The position numbers were made by a program, and so were the translations under genes. This document shows, one piece after another, positions 53,252 to 58,967 of a stretch of DNA of 64,000 nt. The DNA is from Chitinophaga oryzae (GTDB lineage Bacteria > Bacteroidota > Bacteroidia > Chitinophagales > Chitinophagaceae). The stretch lies in NCBI RefSeq assembly GCF_012516375.2, contig NZ_CP051204.2:1426001-1490000 (forward strand), read 5' to 3'. Within the stretch, counting starts at the first letter, position 1, and each line of letters begins with the position of its first letter. A model generated the notes under the pieces. The model did no database searches. It had not been told where the DNA came from and saw nothing but the letters and a program-made list of their open reading frames with translations.

Positions 53252-53989
53252 ATGACTGTTTATATACTCGAAGATGAAATCAATATCCTGAAACATATTA
53301 TGGCGCTTGTGAATGAGATTCCCTACCTGCAGGTAGTGGGCTATTCCGGTGAAATTGCAAAGGCACAGGAAGAGATACCCTCGCTTCAGCCCGAGCTGAT
53401 CCTGGCAGACATACAATTGAAAGACGGCAACAGCTTCACACTATTCAGCCGTATCGATGTTACCGCCAGCCAGATTATTTTTATCACCGCCTATGACCAG
53501 TATGCCTTACAGGCGCTGAACCTCGGCGCTTTCGCTTACCTGCTGAAACCGATCGAAACAACTGTTTTTGAAGAAGCGGTGGACCGTTGTTTCAAAAAAA
53601 GCGAGCAACAGAAATTCAATCAGCATCAGCTGGAAATAGCCGCCAATCATTATAAAGGCGGAACACGCCCGCGCCGCGTGGCGCTCAGGAGCGCGGAGTA
53701 CACGCAGATCATCGATATAGAAGATATCATTTATTGTAAGAGCGACCGGGGATACACCACTTTCTACCTCAAGAATGGCAGTTCCATCCTTGTCTCCAAA
53801 GTACTGAAGGAATATGAAGCGCTGTTGCCGGAAGAAACGTTTATCCGTTGCCATCAGTCTTATCTTGTGAATGGAAATTACGTCAGCAAATATTACAAGG
53901 AAGGCTATCTTGAAATGTTTAACGGTGAGACGGTACCGGTATCTGACCGCAAGAGAGAGGTGGTACTCAGCTTTATCGACAAAATATAA
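53252..53989 (+). CDS. LytTR response regulator
   Basis: A 245-residue regulator. Residues 1-120 are a receiver domain with the acceptor Asp53 (ILADIQLKDG), the conserved ITAYDQYA Thr/Ser region and the AYLLKPI lysine. Residues about 140-240 are a LytTR DNA-binding domain (IEDIIYCKSDRGYTTFYLKNG, FIRCHQSYLVN). It forms a two-component pair with the kinase just upstream. The 21-bp phased repeats found before both this operon and the next one are its probable sites. Confidence 0.94.
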   Translation: MTVYILEDEINILKHIMALVNEIPYLQVVGYSGEIAKAQEEIPSLQPELILADIQLKDGNSFTLFSRIDVTASQIIFITAYDQYALQALNLGAFAYLLKPIETTVFEEAVDRCFKKSEQQKFNQHQLEIAANHYKGGTRPRRVALRSAEYTQIIDIEDIIYCKSDRGYTTFYLKNGSSILVSKVLKEYEALLPEETFIRCHQSYLVNGNYVSKYYKEGYLEMFNGETVPVSDRKREVVLSFIDKI

Positions 53990-53991
53990 AT

Positions 53992-54054
53992 GCGGATATT
54001 TTTCTGCAACCGACAGATGTTGACCCGTCGTGTGCGGAAATTGATCTGCCCCAA
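53992..54054 (+). promoter_or_regulatory. Three 21-bp phased repeats before the 54121 operon
   Basis: GCGGATATTTTTC (53992), ACAGATGTTGACCC (54013) and GCGGAAATTGATC (54034) start at exact 21-bp steps. The first shares GCGGATATTTT with the site at 51194. The last unit ends 20 bases before TAACTTTA (54075-54082), which is the same geometry as in front of the kinase gene. Confidence 0.65.
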
Positions 54055-54120
54055 AGCATACAGCGGTCCTTACTTAACTTTAATCACTGAAAACCGTATT
54101 TCAGAAAAAACAGTGATTCC

Positions 54121-54702
54121 ATGGCACAAATAGCAGGAAAACGCATCATAGGACTGTTGCTGGTGTTGGTATTAATAGGATGTTATGCCGGCTACGAGCT
54201 GTTGTTGAAACCAACGCTCAACGGCGCAACGCTGATTGATAACCCAACAGGCCGGGACATAACTGTTGCGATAGACCAGGAGCAATATGTTGTTCCGGCG
54301 CGTTCTTTTTTGAGGATCACGTTAGCGGAAGGCGTACACAATATCAGCTGTGAAGCCCTGGGGATGCCGCCGCAGGAGCTGCACATGGAATTAACCTCTT
54401 ATGGTGTAATTAACCCTTCGCGGTCCAAATATGTTATTTATAATACCATCTATACCAGGAAAAACCTCAGTTCCCGGTTTAAGCCCTATGCGGTGGAAGG
54501 CCGGGAAGTTTATTCTTTGCTGGGTGAGCCGGAAGTAACAAATGCGTTGTTTATCCCCGATCGTACCCTTGGCAAAGGTAACCTGGATGTAGCAGCGCCC
54601 TCCCTGAAAAGTTATCAGCAGGTGGACCAGGACTATGCTTATCTTACCAGGATTTTCCGTTTGGGCGATTTTTTTGAGTATTGTAATCAACACAATTTAT
54701 GA
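54121..54702 (+). CDS. Unrecognised membrane-anchored protein (LytTR target operon, gene 1)
   Basis: A 193-residue protein with one N-terminal membrane helix (GLLLVLVLIGCYAGYELLL, about residues 11-29) and an extracytoplasmic part. The section IDNPTGRDITVAIDQEQYVVPARSFLRITLAEGVHNISCEALG has the look of a small beta-sandwich, with a lipid-facing or cell-wall role possible. No family recognised. Its stop overlaps the next start (ATGA), so it is translationally coupled to gene 2. The phased repeats upstream suggest control by the two-component pair. Confidence 0.75.
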   Translation: MAQIAGKRIIGLLLVLVLIGCYAGYELLLKPTLNGATLIDNPTGRDITVAIDQEQYVVPARSFLRITLAEGVHNISCEALGMPPQELHMELTSYGVINPSRSKYVIYNTIYTRKNLSSRFKPYAVEGREVYSLLGEPEVTNALFIPDRTLGKGNLDVAAPSLKSYQQVDQDYAYLTRIFRLGDFFEYCNQHNL

Positions 54703-55727
54703 ACAGAGTATTCTACCTTCTTTATATACTGAGTTCCATCACTATATCTTCATTTATGAATAACGATGCTTCTGCGCAGTCCCTCGCCGGCCGCTATGGC
54801 GGCGTTCAGGACGGGTTCTGTCTTTTTGATAACGGGCGGTTTTTCCTGTATGGTTACGCCACACTGGTGCCAGGGACTTATCATGTGGAAAAAGACCATA
54901 TCCGGTTTGTACCGGATAAGCCGGCCAATACTTTTATGGTATTCGCCCGGGAGAATAAGGACTTGCATGACAGTGTACGGATGTATTTCAACGGATTTGA
55001 ACGCGGGAAAACTTTTTTACAGTTGAACAATGATAAAACACGCAGCGTATTCAATGAAGACGCGAACTGTTTTAGTCCTCCTTATGTTTATGAAGATGCC
55101 ACCGTACCTTCACAGATCGCTTTTTCCCATATGGGCAGTAACTATGAGATAACGAAAACAGACCATAACACAGAGATATACACACCCGGGAAAAAGTACA
55201 ACGATTTTGTATTTCTTTATCAGAAGCCTAACCGCTACCAGGAACCGTTTGTAGGTGTTGTCACCAAAGAAGAAGGAGAGACGGTGCTGCGGACGAGTCT
55301 TACGGGAAGCCGGGGCCTTCTTCATGAACCCAATGATAAGGAGGTGGAAGAAATGAGGGCTTACCTGGGCGAAGGCAAAGAGAAAAAGGAAGATGTGCTG
55401 TATGTGAACCGTTTTTACAAGTTACTGATGGAAATCGATACCGCTGAATATACCTATAATGGCGCGACAGGGCAATATACGGCGCATGGTACATCGCCGG
55501 ATGGACCGGTAACGGACTACAACGATATAAGCATCCTGCATAAATATGTATTACTGACGCCGGCATCAAAAGAGAACAGGAAGCCGGAGAAGACAACATT
55601 ACCGCCAGTATTTTATACTGCCTGCGGAGACCCGGAAAAATCGTACCGGTATAAGCCGCTCGACAAACCCGCCACACCACCGGAAGGGCCTATACCTACT
55701 ACAACTGTACCGGTACAGATAAAATAA
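54699..55727 (+). CDS. Unrecognised secreted protein (LytTR target operon, gene 2)
   Basis: A 342-residue protein with a signal peptide (about residues 1-27, ending near ASAQS). The mature part starts with a beta-rich domain (LAGRYGGVQDGFCLFDNGRFFLYGYATLVPGTYHVEKDHIRFV split into short strands) and ends in a Pro/Thr-rich tail (PPEGPIPTTTVPVQIK). I do not recognise a family. The first 100 residues resemble small periplasmic lipocalin-like sheets by pattern only. It is coupled to the previous gene by an ATGA overlap and followed 5 bases later by gene 3. Confidence 0.75.
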   Translation: MNRVFYLLYILSSITISSFMNNDASAQSLAGRYGGVQDGFCLFDNGRFFLYGYATLVPGTYHVEKDHIRFVPDKPANTFMVFARENKDLHDSVRMYFNGFERGKTFLQLNNDKTRSVFNEDANCFSPPYVYEDATVPSQIAFSHMGSNYEITKTDHNTEIYTPGKKYNDFVFLYQKPNRYQEPFVGVVTKEEGETVLRTSLTGSRGLLHEPNDKEVEEMRAYLGEGKEKKEDVLYVNRFYKLLMEIDTAEYTYNGATGQYTAHGTSPDGPVTDYNDISILHKYVLLTPASKENRKPEKTTLPPVFYTACGDPEKSYRYKPLDKPATPPEGPIPTTTVPVQIK

Positions 55728-55732
55728 CGGGG

Positions 55733-56434
55733 ATGACAGCTATCAAAGAAAAGGAATTCCGTTTCCAGGGACTTGACCTGAGAACGGAGATGTGGTTGGG
55801 ACTTGCGATCCTGCCCATCCTGGTCACTGTGCTGGCGGGATTGTTTTATCTTCTCAAAACGGTTTTGTCATTCAACCTATTGAAGATACCGCGTGGTCTG
55901 ATCATTGTCGTGGTCCTGGGTACCAGTTTGTTTTCCATACATTGGCTGGCGAAGCTGATCCGCGACAAAACCTGGATAGTGAGGGTAACCGCTGACCGTT
56001 TATTGATCCGGTTCAGGAAGCGGCAGTTTGATATTCCGCTGGACAGCATCCGGGAAATAAAAAATTTGGGTAGTACTGAACACCGGTACCTTTCATTCTT
56101 TACCACAGATGGGCAGACGGTCCGGATACGGGTGGGTAATGGCGCCATGACGCCTTTTTCCAAAAAAGAGGACATACAGACCGTAGATGACCTGATAACG
56201 CATCTCAAGCCTTATATGGACAAGTACTTCAACAAAAAGGAACTTCGAAATAAAATTAATCAGCACCCTTTCCCGCATTGCGGCGTATATATTGTCAAGA
56301 GTGAACCACTCACTTACAGGTGGATAGAAAAGTTGACCCCGGGGCAAGTGATACTGTTGATTTTTGGCGGCGGTGTTGCTTTCATCGTGCTGCTGTTGCA
56401 GGTATTGTTTTATTACATAGACCACAAGTCATGA
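55733..56434 (+). CDS. Unrecognised membrane protein with PH-like middle domain (gene 3)
   Basis: A 233-residue protein with two N-terminal membrane helices (about 20-42 and 50-68), a cytoplasmic middle part (ADRLLIRFRKRQFDIPLDSIREIKN, FTTDGQTVRIRV) that looks like a bacterial PH domain, and one C-terminal helix (about 208-228). Such bPH proteins often sense or organise the membrane under envelope stress. No exact family can be named. It closes the three-gene operon and converges on the RNA array that follows on the other strand. Confidence 0.75.
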   Translation: MTAIKEKEFRFQGLDLRTEMWLGLAILPILVTVLAGLFYLLKTVLSFNLLKIPRGLIIVVVLGTSLFSIHWLAKLIRDKTWIVRVTADRLLIRFRKRQFDIPLDSIREIKNLGSTEHRYLSFFTTDGQTVRIRVGNGAMTPFSKKEDIQTVDDLITHLKPYMDKYFNKKELRNKINQHPFPHCGVYIVKSEPLTYRWIEKLTPGQVILLIFGGGVAFIVLLLQVLFYYIDHKS

Positions 56435-56591
56435 TGGAAAAAAAACTTTCGTGTGGCATCTCATATACACCAGTGGCACAGCGGTGATGCATGATTTTAT
56501 TCATCAGGCGTTTGTGCATTTTTTTCATTGGACAGGCATCTGCCGGTAGTGTCTTCCGGAAAAGGTATAGAGACGCGCGAGTATTCATTCA
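56435..56591. other. Short gap after the envelope operon
   Basis: About 157 bases without a gene. A weak hairpin, TGATG/CATCA (about 56485-56508), is followed by a T run at 56519-56525 and may end the plus-strand operon. On the minus strand GGTGTATATGAGATG (56459-56473) faintly resembles the class II RNA motif but does not fold the same way. Confidence 0.4.
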
Positions 56592-56738
56592 GATAACAAT
56601 GACGGGGCAAAAAGCGTAACAGGTATATTGTGTCTTATCCATTAGACGATTCCGGATTGCTCCGGAAGCAGGACTCGAACCTGCAATCCCAATCCCCTGC
56701 GGAAGTAACCCGTTACTACGGCACCCGTCATTATTATC
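56592..56738 (-). ncRNA. Class I Y-RNA-like RNA with permuted tRNA mimic (copy a)
   Basis: On the minus strand this 147-nt element is closed by a 15-bp helix (56724-56738 with 56592-56606; one G-U, otherwise perfect). Next come the conserved motif UGCCGUAGUAACGGG and an inner helix UAACGGG/CCUGUUA (56709-56715 with 56617-56623). Inside is a tRNA-like module in permuted order: T arm GCAGG-TTCGAGT-CCTGC (56668-56684), an acceptor-like hairpin TTCCGGA-GCAA-TCCGGAA capped by a GNRA loop (56650-56667), then D arm GTCT-AATGGATA-AGAC (56632-56647). This is the topology of bacterial YrlA-type Y RNAs. It lies downstream of a Ro60 homolog gene on the same strand. Ends are inferred from the helix. Confidence 0.8.
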
Positions 56739-56739
56739 A

Positions 56740-56805
56740 CAAGGTAACAAACTAAATGGGAGGTGGTTTCATTGACAGTGAAGTATCCCATTCATACGAC
56801 ACTTG
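56740..56805 (-). ncRNA. Class II mini Y-RNA-like hairpin (copy b)
   Basis: A 66-nt element on the minus strand. CAAG/CUUG (56802-56805 with 56740-56743) closes it. It is followed by the conserved UGUCGUAUG strand, the inner helix AAUGGGA/UCCCAUU (56786-56792 with 56755-56761) and a loop beginning UACUUCACU. It has the Ro-motif side of the class I RNA without the tRNA module. Base pairs differ from copy d but pairing is kept. Confidence 0.65.
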
Positions 56806-56827
56806 CTTTTCTTAAATTAGTTTATAG

Positions 56828-57009
56828 ATAACAACAGCAGGGCAAAAGAGCGCAACAGGATGGCTGTGGGCCTGCCCCCGGATTTCTCCGCTGCAGACTG
56901 CCTGCGTCCTGCCATTAGACGATCGCGGAGATCACCGCGAGCAGGAGTCGAACCTGCATATCAAGCCTGAATCGAAGTAGCCCGTTACTACGGCACCTGC
57001 TATTGTTAT
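56828..57009 (-). ncRNA. Class I Y-RNA-like RNA with permuted tRNA mimic (copy c)
   Basis: A 182-nt element on the minus strand closed by a 14-bp helix (56996-57009 with 56828-56841; one G-U). The conserved motif UGCCGUAGUAACGGG is identical to copy a, and the inner helix is UAACGGG/CCUGUUG (56981-56987 with 56853-56859). The tRNA-like module is T arm GCAGG-TTCGACT-CCTGC (56941-56957), acceptor-like hairpin TCGCGG/CCGCGA (56923-56940, different sequence from copy a but the same pairing), and D arm GTCT-AATGGCA-GGAC (56906-56920). An extra segment includes CGGA-GAAA-TCCG (56879-56890). The differing but paired stems support a real structure. Confidence 0.8.
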
Positions 57010-57077
57010 ATCAGGGTAAAGAGCCGAATAGGAATTTTCGTTTGGAGTGAAGTAGCCCATTCATACGACACCTGACA
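57009..57077 (-). ncRNA. Class II mini Y-RNA-like hairpin (copy d)
   Basis: A 69-nt element on the minus strand. UGUCAGG/CCUGAUA (57071-57077 with 57009-57015) forms the outer helix. UGUCGUAUG follows, then the inner helix GAAUGGG/CCUAUUC (57056-57062 with 57026-57032) and a loop beginning CUACUUCACU. Its 3' end meets the 5' end of copy c. The CAGG/CCUG pair here replaces CAAG/CUUG in copy b, a compensatory change. Confidence 0.65.
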
Positions 57078-57089
57078 GATGTTGTTGTT

Positions 57090-57280
57090 GCCCGGACAGG
57101 GATCGAACCTGCATTTTCATTGCTGAACAGTATGGCTGTAAATACGCTTCCCTACTGGCATTTAAGCGTTCGGTGCACTGTAAATTCTGATCATGGCAGG
57201 GCGTGCCCGTCACGATATGTTCCATACACTCCGCGGTGACGTAATTTTACCGCAGCTTTGTCCTTTTAAGCTACCGGGCC
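57090..57280 (-). ncRNA. Un-permuted tRNA-like element with a long insert
   Basis: On the minus strand the 5' part reads GGCCCGG-TA, then a good D arm GCTT-AAAAGGACA-AAGC (57255-57271). About 140 nt later come a T arm GCAGG-TTCGATC-CCTGT (57096-57112) and CCGGGC (57090-57095), which pairs with GCCCGG of the 5' end. So acceptor, D arm, insert, T arm and acceptor are in normal tRNA order, but the anticodon arm is replaced by a long insert with hairpins (CGTCAC/GTGACG, ACGCTT/AAGCGT, ACAG/CTGT). No CCA follows (the tail is AACAACAACA). It lies between the Ro60 gene and the Y-RNA-like copies. A competing hairpin CTACCGG/CCGGTAG (57271-57285) lowers certainty. Confidence 0.5.
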
Positions 57281-57286
57281 GGTAGT

Positions 57287-57311
57287 GCAGCGCGCCCTTT
57301 CAGCGCGCTGC
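57287..57311. repeat. GC hairpin between Ro60 gene and RNA array
   Basis: GCAGCGCGC (57287-57295) and GCGCGCTGC (57303-57311) form a 9-bp stem with a 7-base loop, 29 bases after the Ro60 stop. There is no T tract on the minus strand, so it could be a processing or partial termination site. Confidence 0.6.
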
Positions 57312-57339
57312 GTTTTATGTAGTTAACAAAAACGGATGA

Positions 57340-58860
57340 TTAAAGGGTTATACTATGGATGTGTTCCAGTGCAGTCTGACCATTTTCGATGGCTTCCATT
57401 ACATCAAACACTTTATCGCTCCAGCCGCTGATAAGGTGTACATCATTTTGACGTACATCCACCGGTGTTGTACCCTGGCCTTGCAGGTCAAAGAGGTACA
57501 GTTTGGCGTTGGGCGCCACCTGCTGTTTGTAGGTGGCCCAGCTGCCGGCAAATGTATTTTGTTTGCCGGTGCTGTCCCATAGCTGGCAGTCGGTGAAGAG
57601 CATGATCTTATCAGCCACGTGGCCGCGTTCGATCAGGTCTTTTATTACAAGGTAGCCGTTGGTGGAGTAGCCGACTTCTCCCGCTCTCCGGTGGAACGCG
57701 TCGACATTGGAGAGGATGCTGTTACCCGGCAGCGCTACGGTTTTCCAGGTGTCCCCGAACATACCGCTGATAACATGCCTGCATTTATGCTGCAGTAACA
57801 TGCCGAGCATCAGGCCGACGTCGTAACCGGTGACTTTGCTGCGGGGAGACAGCGGGAACTGCATGGATCCGGACACATCGCAGGCGATGACCACGCGGGT
57901 GTTGACATCGAATCCTTTCAGGTGTGTTACGCTGGTTTTGACAGCGGTTTCCAGCGCCTGCATCAGTTGACCGGTAAGGCCGTGCTGCACATCTTTCAGT
58001 TCGCGGTATGCGGCGAGGTAGCGGAAAGGCAACTGTTTGGAATTCCATACCGCTGTCTCGTTGGCCAGGTAATCGCATACCAGGCCGATATGCGCCGGGC
58101 TGATATCCGCCTGCAGCATATTGCGCAGGTTCCGCATGGTAGCCATATATCCCAGTTGTTTGCTGGTGATCAGTTCTTCCCAGGCTTCGCGCATGGCCGC
58201 TCTTTTATCAGTTTCACAGGCAAAGGAACGCTGACCAACGGCCGACAGGGTGGTTTCCCAGGTATAGGGCACGGAAAGCGTGCCGGTGACTATTTTGTTG
58301 AACACTTCCTGCTGGGCATTGTCTTTGGCTTTCGGGTGTACCAGGAACAATGCGTCTTTCAGCGAGATGGCTGTTTTGCGGTTGTATTTCGCAAACTGGT
58401 ATTCATCGAAGTGGTTGAAGGCTTCCGCCAGCCCTTTCTGAACCTGTTTGCTCAGCTTATTCAGCTTTTTTACCTGTGTACGTTTGTTGGCCATGGTATA
58501 ATAGGCCAGTATTTCCGTGATTTCATCCGCACGTTGTACCACACGCGCCACTGTTTTACCTACCAGCGCATGGCCGCTGAAGCGTTTGGCCATTTCCACG
58601 GCCAATACCATCGGGATGCTGCGCAGGTACATTTTTTCGCGGGCATACACGGCCAGCCTGGCTATAAAGGCCGGATCGTTTTTGTCCATCAGTGCGCAGA
58701 TACGAGCCAGTCTGTCACCGGCTCCTTCATAGAACTGGTCATTCAGAGAAGCTGTCACCACGCTGGTGTACAGTTCCATTTCCGGAGTTGTCTTATACGC
58801 CGGTGCGCCTGCATGATTGGTTACCTTTTGGGTGCCTTTGGTGAAAAGATTGAATTTCAT
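57340..58860 (-). CDS. Ro60/Rsr-like RNA-binding protein (TROVE plus vWA)
   Basis: A 506-residue homolog of the Ro 60-kDa autoantigen. Residues about 1-310 are the TROVE helical-repeat ring (ARICALMDKNDPAFIARLAVYAREKMYLRSIPMVLAVEMAKRF in part, RDA-like KDALFLVHPKAKD). Residues about 318-500 are a von Willebrand A domain with the metal site DVSGS (Asp328, Ser330, Ser332) and later LFTDCQLWDS. In animals and in Deinococcus and Salmonella, Ro binds Y RNAs on the outside of the ring and misfolded RNA ends in its pore, and helps RNA decay under stress. The non-coding array downstream and the divergent WYL regulator fit such a stress RNP. No rtcBA or PNPase gene is adjacent. Confidence 0.93.
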   Translation of the reverse strand: MKFNLFTKGTQKVTNHAGAPAYKTTPEMELYTSVVTASLNDQFYEGAGDRLARICALMDKNDPAFIARLAVYAREKMYLRSIPMVLAVEMAKRFSGHALVGKTVARVVQRADEITEILAYYTMANKRTQVKKLNKLSKQVQKGLAEAFNHFDEYQFAKYNRKTAISLKDALFLVHPKAKDNAQQEVFNKIVTGTLSVPYTWETTLSAVGQRSFACETDKRAAMREAWEELITSKQLGYMATMRNLRNMLQADISPAHIGLVCDYLANETAVWNSKQLPFRYLAAYRELKDVQHGLTGQLMQALETAVKTSVTHLKGFDVNTRVVIACDVSGSMQFPLSPRSKVTGYDVGLMLGMLLQHKCRHVISGMFGDTWKTVALPGNSILSNVDAFHRRAGEVGYSTNGYLVIKDLIERGHVADKIMLFTDCQLWDSTGKQNTFAGSWATYKQQVAPNAKLYLFDLQGQGTTPVDVRQNDVHLISGWSDKVFDVMEAIENGQTALEHIHSITL

Positions 58861-58891
58861 ATCGTTTTGTATTATTGTGTGATTGACGATA

Positions 58892-58929
58892 CAAAGATGT
58901 CCCCCTATGTGCGCAGTCTTTTTGCGCAG
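58892..58929. promoter_or_regulatory. Divergent Ro60 / WYL promoter with TGCGCA repeats
   Basis: The minus strand has CATCTTTG (58892-58899), close to TAnnTTTG, about 32 bases before the Ro60 start. TGCGCAG occurs twice (58910-58916 and 58923-58929, 13 bases apart) where the -33 element should be. No standard -33 box is seen. The repeats are candidate sites for the WYL regulator. Confidence 0.5.
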
Positions 58930-58967
58930 GTCAATTTTTTATTTATTTTTATTAAAATTTTTTTTGG

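Larger units (their letters stand above)
56702..57072 (-). repeat. Tandem array of the 24-nt Ro-motif (two units of about 270 bp)
   Basis: A 24-base motif with the consensus GAAGTAnCCCnTT on the plus strand occurs at 56702, 56780, 56974 and 57049. Copies 56780/57049 and 56702/56974 are near-identical pairs, spaced 269 and 272 bases apart. The array thus looks like a duplication of one unit that contains one class II and one class I element. Confidence 0.75.

Noticed and set aside
56592-57077. CRISPR array
   Set aside because: Only four motif copies, in two types, at uneven spacing (about 78, 194 and 75 bases), with structured flanks and no cas genes.
56592-57280. Ordinary tRNA genes
   Set aside because: T arms and D arms are present, but in classes a and c the order is permuted and there is no anticodon arm. 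The upstream element has a long insert and no CCA. They are better described as tRNA mimics.
57090-57280. tmRNA (ssrA)
   Set aside because: The T arm and acceptor end resemble tmRNA, but the element is only about 190 nt, has a normal D arm and no tag reading frame ending in an ALAA-like sequence.
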